Assembly: GCA_016508695.1 (NCBI GenBank)
Contig: VNKQ01000001.1
Location: 1-64,000 of the forward strand
Length of the DNA: 64,000 bases
Direction: 5' to 3'
Origin: Hyphodiscus hymeniophilus
Lineage: Eukaryota; Ascomycota; Leotiomycetes; Helotiales; Hyphodiscaceae
Positions within the stretch are counted from its first letter, which is position 1. Every line of letters starts with the position of its first letter. Below, piece by piece: positions 11,193 through 23,113 of this stretch. Under the pieces are notes generated by a model that was given only the letters and a program-made list of their open reading frames with translations, was not told where the DNA came from and did no database searches. Both the position numbers and the translations under genes were made by a program.

Positions 11193-12583
11193 ATGATTGC
11201 AAATACGACGTATAGTGCAAGTTATCTGGCTCAGTCAAAAGCACCGTTGTTAGACACTTTCTACTCCATTCCCATTGCGCTCGAGGTTACCAGCACAGCA
11301 ATCAGGATATGGGCCAAGTTGCGCCGGCGTGGGGATTCGGGTGTGGGATTTGATGATTATCTCATGATATTTGCTACAGTAAGCTTCGACTTGCGCCTTA
11401 CCCATATCATCAACTTCCAGCTTTTCTTAGCTTGTTCCAGTACTTGAAGTGAAGAGAGGAAATACAGAACTGATTTCGAACATTCAGATTGTAGCGGTCG
11501 CAGAATGTATTTCTGGCTTGGTGTATGGTTCGTACTTTCGATCAACACTGTAAGAGAAATACTGACTGAACATTGGTGCAGGGGCTCCTTATGGGCTTGG
11601 ACGTCACATACAGGCTTTGACTCCATACGATCTTCGAATGTACCAGATGGTCAGTGTCCAGGGTCGCCACGTATATGTACGCTGAGGGAAAGACCAGACT
11701 AACCTTCAGGATAGGGCGACTACATCTTCAGCCACTTCTACGATGTTGCCATTGGATGCACGAAGCTATCCGTTCTAGCGCTGTATTACCGCCTCTTCTC
11801 GTCGAAAAATATATTTCGTTGGCTTGTTATCGCAACAGCTGTGTTTGTAGTGGCCTGGATTATCGTGATGGAGGTTGTGTTGGGCTTCAGTTGTCGACCT
11901 ATTCAAGCATTTTGGGGGGATGCTGAAGGCAAATGCATCGATCTTCTTTCTTTCACATACTTTACCAACATAACTAACCTCGTCACCGACATTTGGATTT
12001 TCGCCTTGCCTATCCCGATCATTCTTGGACTACAAGCCTCAAGAGACAAAAAGATCGGTCTTTGCTTCCTCTTCTCTATTGGTCTAGGCACATGCGCAAT
12101 CAGCGCTGCTCGCCTTTCTTTCGTCTTTGGAGTTGCATCTGTCGATTATACTTGTAAGGGCCTACTTTGCTCTTGCTTTTCTGAATTGGCTGATGATGTT
12201 GCTCCGTAGGGGATGAAACTTCCTTCGGTATTCTCTCTGCTTGGGAGCCATGCGGTGGCATACTGTGTGCCAATCTACCAATTGTTTACGGAGTTCTAGC
12301 ACAGGCAGTCAAGAAAGTAAGAGGCACCATGGACATGTCCGAGCAAAGAACTTCAGAAAGAGCCAATTACCCAGGCCATTCGAAGCGGAGTCTGTATCGT
12401 GACTGGAATCGGCTCAATCCCAGCGGCAGTATACCTCGTGACAGCAGCGAAGCTCAAATCCCTGCGAATGAAGTTCATATTTCAGCAATTGAGATGGACA
12501 GTATGAAGTCGAACGAAATTAGGCCACATCGTTCACTGAAAGACATTTTAGTTGAGACTCAAGTCGCGAGAACTTCAGCCTAG
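11193..12583 (+). CDS. Seven-helix rhodopsin-domain protein (Pth11-like), 5 exons
   Basis: Integral membrane protein of the fungal rhodopsin-domain family, often annotated as Pth11-like receptors or integral membrane proteins. Proposed exons are 11193-11378, 11488-11527, 11582-11649, 11715-12153 and 12210-12583, 368 residues. Visible family features are IRIWAKLRRRG followed by FDDYLMIFAT, then GAPYGLGRHI, CTKLSVLALYYRLF, FRWLVIATAVFVVAWIIVM, FSCRPIQAFW, FTNITNLVTDIWIFALPIPI and a last helix before SAWEPCGGILCANLPIVYG. The cytosolic tail is Ser-rich and ends HRSLKDILVETQVARTSA. There is no CFEM domain at the N-terminus. Ligand and coupling are unknown. Confidence 0.88.
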
Positions 12584-14159
12584 GGAAATGACACCAGTTG
12601 AGCATGTGAAATTTATGAGAAACACAGTCCTCAATCTTTGTGGCCTACCTGGAGCGTAGAAAGAAAATATGCCGGTTAGTCCGTGTTCAATGAAGAGGCA
12701 CAAATGTAATATAGCCCGCTGAAAGCAACACCACTAATGTTTGGTCCCGCGGAGAAGGAATGTCGTCGTTGGAATTTGAACTTCTTGTAGTACTGGTTTA
12801 TGAGGAATGTACAAGAGTTAGTATGGCAGCGGAGATGTTGAGTTGAGCAAGGTAAACGCCGTGTATAAGTTTGTCAAGCAGATGAAAGTTCTGCTCATCA
12901 CGGAAAAGCTTGCCATTGCTCTAGTCGGCGAGTGGGAGATGTTGGCTGCTATCACGGGAGAGGACCCTACGCCGTTCCTTTGGTGTTGACTTTCGGGCCT
13001 CGCAAATTAGGGATTGGACTTGGGAATTCAAAGTTAAGGAGTTAGGTTCCTGATGAAAGGTCATTCGGGAACTGTATTTTTGAGGAGTTCAAAGTTGGGG
13101 CTTGACTGTGGCCCACCAAATCCCTCATAAGTTAGTTCTCATCTGAATATCTACATTTTTAGACGAGTATATTCATCACGGCCGACTGATTAGTAGCTCG
13201 AAGCGAAGGTTTTGGTGTAACCATACGGTTTGATATAAACCCATTCCATTATTCCACACATTCAGCCTCTTTTATTTTCTACTAAAATTTGATTTGCTAA
13301 ATACAACCACCAACATTGAGACATACACAGTACTCATAGGCCATCTATTCCTATCATTTGGTGACCTATGTCTTGTCAGCTCTACGAGAAGTCACTTATC
13401 GTTACACTCTACTCCACATGATAGCCGGGCTACTTGAGGAGCTAAGACTGACTCCCTATTATTACGACTGTGAGTGGACTTTGGCCGACCCGCATGAATC
13501 CAATATAAATCCATGTCCGCACTAGTAAAACACTGCCGAGCTGTCAGCGTGGAATTACAAGAGGTCCGCGCTACGAGTCTGACTGCATTTAGCAAGCTTC
13601 TGAAACCGAGTCAGAATAACCGTTAAGAAAAAATGTAGCGTGTCAGCTAAAGAGGAGAGCTTGCGCGCCAAACCGCTATTTCACATACATGATTCTACTG
13701 TACCTCGAAAATCAGACCATAAATCACCTTTTTATTCCATTTCAACTTAAGTTAAAGAGACGGGGTCGTTGTAAGATGGGGACTCAGGGAGTTGGATTTT
13801 GTTAACCGAACTGCGGGATATCAATGGGAATGCTCCCTCCATGAGGAGAATAGAAGCTAATAGTGCCGGGTTTGCTATTGCTCGTTGTCGAGCTTCCACG
13901 TTTGTCATACTCAACTCGGTAGACTGAGCAAGCTAAGAATTAAGATATTGTTTAGTGCTTATACTACTATAAACGGGATTATTTCCTTTATTCCGTCTTT
14001 TTTTATTTCTAGATCGATTATCCTCATAACCTGCGGTAAGCCCATTACTCTAATAGTCACATTATTCTCTTTTACTATCTTGAATAGTTGGGTGAGAGTA
14101 GTAATTGTAGATTTGTGTGGTGACCATTGAGTCTTCTGAAACCGACATACAATTACGCG
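12584..14159. other. Gene-free stretch
   Basis: About 1.6 kb downstream of the receptor-like gene. Only short, low-complexity ORFs are present. The part from about 13,900 is AT-rich. No domain, repeat or RNA gene was recognised. Confidence 0.5.
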
Positions 14160-15161
14160 CTACAATTCAACCACTACTTTCTGAGCACTGATAACACCTT
14201 TTCGGACCTCAAAAGCCTGCTGCAAACTTTCCAGACCTTTTCCTACCACTATCGGCTCCGGCAGGCACTTCAGCTTCCCACTTTCAAGCGCCTCTGTAAG
14301 AAAGCCTGACTCCCAAACCGGCCACGTAGCTTTATCAATCCCCAGCACAAACCTCGCTTCGATGTCCTTAGGCAGCTCTCCTGGTGGCTTGGTGTTCGCA
14401 ACGAATCCGCCGCCAAGCTTCTGCATGATTGGAATCACAACCTCGAAGGACTCTGGTATACCTATAGCATTCCACAGGCCAACGAAGTTGTCCTTGCCGA
14501 CTGCCTTTGCGATTTTCTCTGCGACGTTGGGATCTTTATAGTCAAAGACATCACTAGCACCGCATTCGAGGCAGAGGTCAAAATTCTTGGAGCTTGAGGT
14601 GACGATGACTCTGCAGCCTGCATTGACTGCGAGCTGGATGGCAGCAGCTCCAACAGATGATGAGCCGCCATAGACGACGAGGACTTTACCATTTTGTTTT
14701 GCGTCAACGCTCGGGTAGTCGATCCCCAAGTAGCCTTCCTTGTGAAGACCGACCGACGCGGTGTCGATGGCCATAGGGAGCATGGCGGCTTGGTTGTATT
14801 CGATGTTGCTCGGTATGATGGCAGCATTGCCGGCGGGCACACGACAATAGAGGCTGAACGCTCCATCTTCTGGCTTGCCAGTTTGAAACACCCAAGCGTG
14901 CCCCACGACGCGATCACCCTTCTTGAATCTAGTGACACTGGAGCCGACTTCGACGACCTCTCCTGCCACGTCAGATCCCAGAACTATGGGGTACTGCTTG
15001 ACCATGAAGCCAGTGTCGGCTTGCACAGGGTCGACCGTATTAATTGCGACAGCATGGTTCTTCACAATTATGTCGTTGGCGCCGGGCTTTGGCATAGGAG
15101 ATTCGGCGATGCGGAGAGGCTTTCCTACAGCGTCCAAGAAAGCTGATTTGTTGGATACCAT
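14160..15161 (-). CDS. Zinc-less medium-chain dehydrogenase / enoyl-reductase-like
   Basis: NADPH-dependent oxidoreductase of the MDR superfamily, close in pattern to fungal ToxD-like and trans-acting enoyl reductases. It is a single exon; I choose the ATG at 15161 (MVSNKSAFLDAVGKPL, 333 residues) because the frame further upstream starts with GTG. GroES-like N-terminal half: VLGSDVAGEVVEVGSSVTRF and KKGDRVVGHAW. Rossmann half: VVYGGSSSVGAAAIQLA (about 162-178), then CGASDVFDYKDPNV. The structural and catalytic zinc ligands of alcohol dehydrogenases are not apparent. It is transcribed away from the Zn2Cys6 regulator across a shared 0.6-kb region, so the regulator may control it; this is inference. 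No polyketide synthase lies in the window. Confidence 0.9.
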   Translation of the reverse strand: MVSNKSAFLDAVGKPLRIAESPMPKPGANDIIVKNHAVAINTVDPVQADTGFMVKQYPIVLGSDVAGEVVEVGSSVTRFKKGDRVVGHAWVFQTGKPEDGAFSLYCRVPAGNAAIIPSNIEYNQAAMLPMAIDTASVGLHKEGYLGIDYPSVDAKQNGKVLVVYGGSSSVGAAAIQLAVNAGCRVIVTSSSKNFDLCLECGASDVFDYKDPNVAEKIAKAVGKDNFVGLWNAIGIPESFEVVIPIMQKLGGGFVANTKPPGELPKDIEARFVLGIDKATWPVWESGFLTEALESGKLKCLPEPIVVGKGLESLQQAFEVRKGVISAQKVVVEL

Positions 15162-15507
15162 TGTGGTTCTTGTGTAATGGGAAAATGGAGCTGTCACCCC
15201 TGCTTGGGAGATGCAAAGAACTTTGTGAAGGCTTTCGTACGCTTGAAGCGGTTGCTTTGGTCATGACAGTCATGGAGCCACTGGGCTGGTTTATATATCC
15301 ATCCATGTGTCCCCTGAAATCCTCTTTACGTACAAGGCTTTGTGTCTTGCTGGGGTTTTGCTGCTGGACCGATCACGCCTCCAAATGGTTTCGGGATTTC
15401 TTGGAAGGAATGTGTTTGACCGTGGCGAAAAGGTTATATGTAAGTGATGAATGGTTGCAGTCCCAATACTCATGTGCACGTCGAGGCATTATCATCAGCG
15501 AGTTTGA

Positions 15508-15685
15508 TTCTTGGCGTGATCGTATAGTAGCGTGCTCGTACCGTAGCGTCTTTGGAGGCGGGATAGTTAATAAGCATCGGAATACGAGCCAAGGTTTCTG
15601 CCTGGGCTGATGTTCTCTATCATCTCCATGATTACCAATGTCTTCTTGGCGTGGTCGTTTAGTAGCGTGATTCGTACCACAGCGT
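15508..15685. repeat. Pair of 42-43 bp direct repeats in a divergent promoter
   Basis: Copies at 15508-15549 and 15643-15685 share TTCTTGGCGTG, TCGT, TAGTAGCGTG, TCGTACC and AGCGT blocks with few mismatches, spaced 135 bp apart. They lie between the divergent dehydrogenase and Zn2Cys6 regulator genes, next to the regulator start, so they could be regulatory sites or a small local duplication. Confidence 0.75.
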
Positions 15686-15797
15686 GCCAATCTTCTCAGC
15701 CTCGAGTCTCTGCATCGGTACATCCTCTGCGTCCCATGCCAAAATGTCTCTGGATCATTTGTCACAAGTGTCGGGTGCTAAGAATATCCTTTCCAAG

Positions 15798-17264
15798 ATG
15801 TCGACCCATCAGCACGAGTCCCACATAAGACGCAAGCACAACAAAGTCTCGACAGGTTGTATAAACTGCAAAAGACGCCGTGTGAAGTGCGACGAAAGTC
15901 CGCTAGGCTGTCAAAGGTGCGAAAGGGCCGGTCTGCTCTGTATTGGCTATCGAACACCGAAAGCACGCATCTTTGAGCCTGCAAAGCGTGACCAGAGCTC
16001 TCCTTTGGCGTTGCAAGAGGGGAATCTGTTGACATCTTTACATCGACCTTATGTGGACCATCCTGCAAAAGCTTTGAACCTTCGCCGCATCTGGCAAATG
16101 GCACTGCTGGACTCGTTCCTAGTCACATGGCTTCCGGAACCTCTTGTGAAAAAGTACACAAGTGACAACGAATCGGGGTCTATGGTTCCAATGTCCGCAT
16201 GGCCATTGGTGACTTGGAAGCTTGCCAAGAGAAACGATGAAAGTTTCGTGGCGCATTCGTTGCTCTGCTTGATACTTTGCACACTGGGTGCGAGGACAGG
16301 CAATCTTAGCCTGATCGGAGAGGCGTTGCTTCATTACGCGCGAGTCTTGCAGCAGTTTCAGTCCCAGGTTTCACGACTTGCAAGATCCGGATATTCGGCA
16401 AAGCAAGATGACCTCGTGGCTTCACTCGCTGCTGCTGGGTTCTGCTGCTCGCAAGTGGAATATATACTGCAGTCGTGGTCGAACGGTGACCGACATTTGC
16501 AAGGCATAGCCTCTCTTTTGCAGGCATGTGGACCATTGTGCCTGAAACACGGAGACACTCGGAGAATATTCTACGACCATTGCTTGTTGTGGATCTCGTG
16601 TTCGGTCGTCCATCGCAGACCTTCCATCTACTCTCGGTGGTTATGCGAGGGCATCGATTGGACTGATACGGTGTCTTCGTGCGACCCAGCGCGAAAGCTG
16701 CTTACAATTGCTGCCCGCATTCCATCCATACTTGAAGCATACGATACCTCACTCCAGCGAGTTGGATCCACACAATTAATCTGTCTCTTGCAAAGGTTCA
16801 GTGATGTGATTGTGGAAGTGGAAGCATTGGAGTTGTCAAGCACCTCAGTTCCAGACTCAACGACAAGCGATAGCTCACTCTCAACTGTGATCATGAAAGG
16901 TTATGCTTCAGCATTTCTGATCCACGTCTTAGTCGCTCTACGCAAAATTGTGCAGTCGCTACCATTTGACTCGCCTCCCGCTCATTATTTGACTGCAGAT
17001 CAGCTTTACGCTATGTGTGAACATCACGCAACAATGCTCCGCTCGTTAATCGCCAGGCTGACGAATGAGCATTTTGGGATGATAACTACTAGCCCGTTGC
17101 TTTTCTTTGTCGATTCAGCACAGATTGGATACATAGCATTGGCAAAATGTGGCGGTCGTGATCAGTTAGATTTCGGAGCGTGGTTCACTCAAATTAGCAA
17201 TCAACTAACGAGGAGAGGATATCGTCCCTTACGAGAGCTTGGGTATAGGAGTAAGCCGACTTAA
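15798..17264 (+). CDS. Zn2Cys6 transcription factor
   Basis: Nuclear DNA-binding regulator. The binuclear zinc cluster is complete: TGCINCKRRRVKCDE, then GCQRCERAGLLC, spacing C-x2-C-x6-C-x6-C-x2-C-x6-C, within the first 60 residues. The start at 15798 (MSTHQHESHIRRKHNKVSTG) is preferred; the frame stays open back to 15684, so an earlier Met at 15744 is possible. Length is 488 residues with no intron. The rest is a helical fungal-regulator type middle and C-terminal region (for example SLLQACGPLCLK, WISCSVVHRRPSIYS), fitting the TGCxxCKRRRVKCDE subgroup that includes sterol-type regulators; this subgroup call is tentative. It is divergent from the dehydrogenase at 14.2-15.2 kb and is its natural candidate regulator. 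Confidence 0.88.
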   Translation: MSTHQHESHIRRKHNKVSTGCINCKRRRVKCDESPLGCQRCERAGLLCIGYRTPKARIFEPAKRDQSSPLALQEGNLLTSLHRPYVDHPAKALNLRRIWQMALLDSFLVTWLPEPLVKKYTSDNESGSMVPMSAWPLVTWKLAKRNDESFVAHSLLCLILCTLGARTGNLSLIGEALLHYARVLQQFQSQVSRLARSGYSAKQDDLVASLAAAGFCCSQVEYILQSWSNGDRHLQGIASLLQACGPLCLKHGDTRRIFYDHCLLWISCSVVHRRPSIYSRWLCEGIDWTDTVSSCDPARKLLTIAARIPSILEAYDTSLQRVGSTQLICLLQRFSDVIVEVEALELSSTSVPDSTTSDSSLSTVIMKGYASAFLIHVLVALRKIVQSLPFDSPPAHYLTADQLYAMCEHHATMLRSLIARLTNEHFGMITTSPLLFFVDSAQIGYIALAKCGGRDQLDFGAWFTQISNQLTRRGYRPLRELGYRSKPT

Positions 17265-17378
17265 CTAGACAGTTTCTATTTTAGTTCAAGTGTAGAAATA
17301 AGAATATCCTTATCTAATATACTTTCATTACTTTCTCTATTATCTACGTTTTAGTATTTGCGCTTTCAGTCTTAGAAT

Positions 17379-17819
17379 CTATTGCCTAAGGGTATTCTTG
17401 GTTGTATCAATTGTGTTATTATTTATCTTCATCAAAACTCGCGACTGCCATCGGCCTGGAAGGTATTCAATGTTTGGAAGCCAGGGAAGACAGTTTTGCT
17501 TTCTCATTTGATGCTGATATTTCGCAGGATGAGCCAGCCTGGTTCTTGGTTTTAGCGTTGCAGAGATCATCGCAAGGAGAGACGCAAATTTATCGTACTC
17601 CTGGGTATAAGTGTTACATACAAAATCGAGATTCTGCTCTTTTTGAAACACCAGAATAGCAAGCCATACCGCGTTTAGAACCAGAGAGAGCGTTGCAACT
17701 ATCCGAGTGGATATATATGTTCTGTGTCGCATATCACCTGCCACTTTTTCGACATCTTTTAGAGGCTGATACTTGTGTTTTCTAGTACATAACAAACAAA
17801 TCCCATAAATCCAATCCAT
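17379..17819 (-). CDS. Possible short single-helix protein or UstYa-like fragment
   Basis: An open frame starting MDWIYGICLLC at 17819 contains KYQPLKDVEK, a basic stretch and one membrane helix (RIVATLSLVLNAVWLAILVF). That order recalls the N-terminus of fungal UstYa/DUF3328 proteins, but the HxxHC motifs of that family are absent and the end of the frame looks like random sequence. It may be a truncated remnant or not a gene at all. Confidence 0.25.
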   Translation of the reverse strand: MDWIYGICLLCTRKHKYQPLKDVEKVAGDMRHRTYISTRIVATLSLVLNAVWLAILVFQKEQNLDFVCNTYTQEYDKFASLLAMISATLKPRTRLAHPAKYQHQMRKQNCLPWLPNIEYLPGRWQSRVLMKINNNTIDTTKNTLRQ

Positions 17820-17971
17820 CCTGCCTCTATCGCCCAATAAGCGGCGTCCTTCCTAGAAGCCTGTGTGGAAGTTTTCCCTTTGACGAAGACCTACTTTTCA
17901 CCTTATCCTATGAATGTACAATTTGTCCGGCGCTAAGGAAAACAGATCAGAAAATCATATATATAACGATC

Positions 17972-20900
17972 TTAGGTCCTCTTGCGCTTCCTTGATGGCT
18001 GTGCCCGCTTCGGTGGAGTCGGCTGGTTTTCGCGTTCTCCAGGAATATTTGGATCGCTGGGAAATGTTTTGGGCTCGTTAGAACCACTAATTTTCTCGTC
18101 CGAGTCACCCCTAGTGCGTTGACTGTATTTCGATCTTGGTTTGATTGTTGTGAAAGAGTTTCCGGGAGATGGTGGAGGAGTTGCAAAATTATATCCGATC
18201 TGTTGCTTGGAAGCCCCTATGGTCGAATAAGGCAGTTCTTTCCTCAGATACAAACCTTTCTTGAGTTCACTCCAAGTCAATATGGGATATTCACGACCCG
18301 AATTCTTGCCACTTGACTTCTTGAAAGCCATACATCGAAAGCATATTTCATCTTCGACCTCACCAATTGCAGCGCAGCAAGCGCAGCAAGTAATTCCTTT
18401 CATATAGCGAGTTTGCGCAATGGTCCTCCAATCTCTACATTCCGCCTCTATAAGCTGCTGAAGAAACTTGACTTTCTGCCGGGTCTTAAATCTGGGGATT
18501 GCAAGGCGCCAATCCTCCCAAGGGTTGTATTGGAATCTCGTAAGAAAATTCCCAGACTTTGCATCGCCTCTAGGTGACCCTTGCCTCTCGGGCACGATAC
18601 CACCGAGTTCCTGAAGCCATTTCTTGAAGCTCTCTTCTCCATAAGAAAAGTAAGCGCCGTAGGCATTCTCATGGTTCCAAGAGACATCCGCGTTCCTTTT
18701 GGTGATGGACTTCGTCCTGTTGTCTCGAGTTGTGTGGTAAACATCATAATCTTGGAAGGCCTCCATGATAATCGCTGCAAAGGTTTTTCGATCAGGCATC
18801 TCCAAAGATTCACGGACAAGGTAAACACATAGTGGTGATTCTATACCATCATCAGGGACTCCCTGGCCATAGATGAGCACAGCTCCACTTGGTGAAACAT
18901 TTAGCTTCTCCCGAAGTCCAAGGGAATTGATATACGAGAAGCGAGCAATTTGAGTATCTTGCTGCGTGGAGACTCGAAAGAAGTTGTGCATTGGTTCCTG
19001 ATCGCCAGTCTTGAGGTACCTGTACATCTTTTTGACTGTTTTCCAAGTGGCCCCATCATCGACACATAAACTCAGCCGGTCCTCGGAACAGCCCAAATCA
19101 ATTCGGTGCGACTTGCGTAATATTGCTGCGAGTAAGTTCTGGTGGATAGAGGCGCCTTCCTTTAATCCTGAAATAGTCGTATGGATAAGTTCACTGTTGA
19201 GCCCTCGGGGTTTTAAGAGCCGTATCGTAGTCTTTCGCGGTTTATCTTCGCAGTAATTCACAATGGAATCGACCGCATCTTTAGCAACGGCGATAACAGA
19301 CAGCTCACGTACTTGTTCCCAAGCCACGCCAAGATAGGAAGTGAGTGTTATAACAGTATGAAACTCAGTTTCATGCATACTAAGTTCCCCAATAGCTCGT
19401 TCTTGTCCGGTCCAGTCACGTTCAATCTTTGCCAGGTCTTTTGCTAGCAGGACTAGAGACCTTTTACGAATCTGGTTTACAAGTGGACGAAAATACGAAT
19501 CGATCAAGTCTTTGGATTTAGTGAAGCATCCGCACAGAACTTTGAAGTATTCTCGCGTGATCAATATTGCGGAGAATTTTGACTCGATGGTATGTGCATG
19601 TCGTATAACACCATATGGCGAGTCTGCGGTGTGGAAAGCTGCGAAGGGGTCGATGGCTACAGTATCAGAATCGGCGATAATCCTTTCGTCAAATGATACA
19701 TTACCATATTGGAGGGGGCGAACTTCTCTCGAAGAAAAAATATCGGTATCACTAATAGTTTGGACATCCAAACCTGCAGGAGACAGGAGCCGGAGTTCGT
19801 GTAAGATAGCATGCCTGTAGTTGTCTCTCGCCCAATCACAGATAAAGTCGACGACCAGGAAAAGCTGGAGTGCGTCGTCTGGGTCTTCGATACTTCCTCT
19901 CCAAAGCTCGATTATGTTCTAGCAAGAAAAGTTAGAACTCTGTTAACACGCTTCTAGCTCTGACTATAAGCGCGAGTTTCAGATTGGTAGGCCAGCTTAC
20001 CGTATCGTAAGAAATAGGAGAAGCATCATCAGGACCTTTATAGGCAGCGCAGAGGCGCCAATCCATGCCTTTATTCATTATAAACCAGACTAGTGGACCC
20101 GATTTCCACCGTGATCTCTCACCCGTGGCTAACTTGAGTTTGTTCTGGGCTTGAAGGAAAGTAAAGATGGGGAAGGCAGTCTGGGCCTTGATCTCGTACC
20201 ATTCGCAACCTCTCTTGCCCGACTTCGCTTCCACAACAAGAAAAGGGAACAAGAGTGGGCAGCCATCTGAAGTATGTGTGGTCTCCTGGATAAGATCAAC
20301 CACGAAGCCTTCGCCAGCTGATGCATATAAGGCTTGCTTTATGTTAAGGGTCTGTTGGAGTCCGTACACACGGTCAGGAAACTCGTTGGTTTTTGGCAAA
20401 CTTTTTGCGAGTTCTGGGCTGTGAATAACACGCTCGTCGGCCCTGTAGATGAAAAGTCTATCGAGACCCCTGGGCTCCTCGCTGTAGCAATATAAGTTGG
20501 TGGATTAGAGTGTGAAGTGCGCTAGGAATTAAATGCTTGGTACTTACATGTCTTGTGGTCGAGTGATCCTAGGACATCGGCATTGCTCACGATTGTCTTG
20601 ACGACGTTGGAGCTGTCTTCCTCCCGGAGCGTTGATATCAATTGGCACTTCGATAGCTGATCTCCAGAGCCTCATGCGACAATTTGGACTTGAATAGAGT
20701 AAGCACATGACAATATCTAGGAAGCGTGAGATCAGAATGCTTACCAAGCTATTTCAGCATCAAATCTGGAAAATACCAGGCCTTCGCAGTGATGTCTCCA
20801 GGTTGCTTCGTTTTGTGCGTCGCACCAATCTACATTTTGGCGGAGCTTCATGACAAGTCGCTTCGTTTCTCCTATCCATGGTTCATTGTTGCTTGAAGCG

Positions 20901-21064
20901 TACTCGTCTATCTTTTGCGTTTTTATTTCGTGGATCCTTTTGAAGACTTCTCGATGCTCTTCAGGCCAATCTTTCTCGGCGATATGTGGGAGAAAATGAA
21001 TTCGGTATTGGTCTCTTAGTTCTTTGAGCTTACGAAGCTGTGCCATCTTTTTGGTTTCCGTCAT
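17972..21064 (-). CDS. Large PD-(D/E)XK nuclease-like protein, 4 exons
   Basis: Uncharacterised fungal protein with a nuclease-like segment. Proposed minus-strand exons are 21064-20745, 20670-20548, 20481-20001 and 19918-17972, 956 residues, with phases matching at all three introns. The N-terminus is helical and charged (MTETKKMAQLRKLKELRDQY). The candidate active site is FLVVEAKSGK (E-x-K about 232-234), preceded by VVDLIQE and followed by the helix YEIKAQTAFPIFTFLQAQ. The long C-terminal part includes SYLGVAWEQVRELSVIAV, a cysteine group CCACCAAIGEVEDEICFRC that could bind metal, and a basic tail QPSRKRKRT that may be a nuclear signal. No function is known. A second nuclease-like gene lies at 25.0-26.5 kb. 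Confidence 0.75.
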
Positions 21065-21742
21065 TATTTTATGGGGGAAAACGGGTTCGAAGGAGAAGAT
21101 AAAGTACATGTACTCCGTAAAGCTTGCAAAATGAGTTGACTCGGGGATGTAAGCGCTGTGATTTAGGCAGCAAGTCTCATGTATTAATGAAAGGGGCTGG
21201 GGCTGGGGCTGGGAATGGGAAGTGGCTGGAGGGGGCGAAGCTGTGATTCGGCTCAGTATGCAAGGGATTAATGTTACGCCCGATACTCGAGTACTGTACC
21301 TGCATAAACTGGGATCTTCATCTTGAGAAGAGAAGGCGCACGCTTATAGAAGTACAGTACTCGCCTACAGCAAATCCAATCAGGTTTAACTCCCGCTGGG
21401 TAATCCTCTATTTTGATTGCTGGGCGGCCAGTAAGCGCACTTCTATGGCCAGTTATGGGGCGGCACAGGGCCTGAGGCTTTTGTGGCCCAATAGGAGCTC
21501 CTAATCTTCCGCCCGAGCCGCAGCCGTGCTCCCCTCACTCATTTGCCTCGCAAGATATCAGCGTAGCTAGAGCCCCAATAGTTATGAAGCCCTTATAAAG
21601 AAGTCTTATTACGCATGTTTAACCATTTGGTCACTGTCTGCTAGTCAGTATCTTTTATCTTTTGCAGAGCTGAATATTTCTAGTACGATTTGCCCGAAAT
21701 CGGCAGACTCAGAAAGACTTGAACGCAGTAGCTCTTACGGCA
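21065..21742. other. Divergent intergenic region
   Basis: Between two genes transcribed outward. It contains a short GGGGCT-type run (around 21198-21212) but no ORF or domain that I can support. Confidence 0.5.
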
Positions 21743-23113
21743 ATGTTTATCGGCTTTTTACGAAGGAATTGGGCAATCTCGCATCCGCCACAGCCGGCAA
21801 AGGAGGATCAAGTCTTGAAGATCGGATTGTTAGGAGCGTCAAAGATAGCGTAAGTCAGAAGGTTTTATAGAATAGGAGGGATAATATTGACTAGTAGATA
21901 GGCCAACGGCTGTGATCGAACCTGCATTGAACCACCCATCAGTTGTTATTGCAGCTGTCGCAGCTCGGGATCCGGCAAAGGGACAAGAGTATGCCAAGAA
22001 GCATAATATCCCAGTGGTTTACAATTCATATCAGGGTAGAGTGTTCCACCCATAGAGTTGGCCTCAATCCGATGTCTCTAACTACTTTCGCAAGAACTGA
22101 TCGACGAACCTACCATCGATGCGATTTACATTGCCCTCCCCAACGGTTTACATTACGAATGGGCGGCAAAGTCTCTACAGGCCGGCAAGCATGTCCTCCT
22201 CGAAAAACCATCAGTCTCCAATAGCATTGAGGCGACTGCGCTCTTCCGGCATCCTTCCCTCACACGAAGTAATGCTCCCGTCATTATAGAAGCTGTTCAC
22301 TCCCGATTTCATCCGGCTTTCCAGACTTTCATATCTCTCCTTGACCCTCCCAATATCGTTTCCGCACACTCGTCTGCAAAAGCACCTGGAGGATATGTTG
22401 CGCTGGACGATATCCGTTTCAATTATGACTTGGCAGGGGGTTCATGTATGGACCCAGGAAGTTACGCCATCATGACACTTCGCCAGATGCTTGGGGCAGA
22501 GCCCGAGGAGTGTCTCGAAGCTAACGCCAGGATGTTGCCCCAGGGCTACGACCAGAATTGTGACCAAGCCATCACTGCGAAGTTCCGATTTCCGAATGGG
22601 GCCTTGGGAAAGATTGATGTCGATCTCAACGAGGTCGGGGGTTATTGGCTGCCCTGGATTACCATGCATTGGCCAGCAATATCGATTCCCGCGTGCTCAG
22701 CTACACATCGCGAGGTTACTGTACCGGACGACAAGCTTGCTGTCGAGGAGGAGCATGTCATTGTTAAGACAGTGACACTGCTGAACTATCTATTACCACA
22801 TCACTGGCATCGGATCGATATTTCAGAGAAGCATATGGTGCGAAACATTCGAACAAAGGAGACTCTTCGAACGTGGACAGTGACAGCGTCCAAGAAAGCC
22901 TACAAATGGGATGATCCAAAAAAGAAGGGCGAGGCATATTGGTCGAGTTACAGATATCAGCTTGAGGAATTTGTAAATAAGATAAAAGGTCGAGATGGGT
23001 CGGGTGTGTGGATAGATGGAGAAGACTCGATAAATCAGATGAGGATGATTGATTCTGTGTATCAGAAGGCTGGGCTTTTGCATCGACCCAGTAGCAAATA
23101 TCTAGAACTGTAG
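21743..23113 (+). CDS. Gfo/Idh/MocA-family oxidoreductase, 3 exons
   Basis: NAD(P)-dependent sugar or dihydrodiol dehydrogenase type enzyme, cytosolic. Exons are 21743-21849, 21902-22035 and 22095-23113, 419 residues. The nucleotide-binding motif is KIGLLGASKIA (about 27-37). ELIDEPTIDAIYIALPNGLH and LLEKPSVSN (EKP about 117-119) are hallmarks of the family, followed by EAVHSRFHPAFQ and the beta-sheet substrate domain (LAGGSCMDPGSYAIMTLRQM). Donors GTAAGT and GTAGAG and acceptors ATAG and CAAG are used. Length is normal for the fungal branch. The substrate is unknown. No partner gene is obvious nearby. Confidence 0.88.

Noticed and set aside
8339..17264. Secondary-metabolite cluster (esterase, receptor, dehydrogenase, Zn2Cys6 regulator)
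   Set aside because: No polyketide synthase, peptide synthetase, terpene cyclase, P450 or transporter is present in the window, so enzymes plus a regulator are not enough.
17379..17837. Functional UstYa-type cyclisation enzyme
   Set aside because: Only the N-terminal helix pattern is present; the two HxxHC motifs needed for the family are missing.
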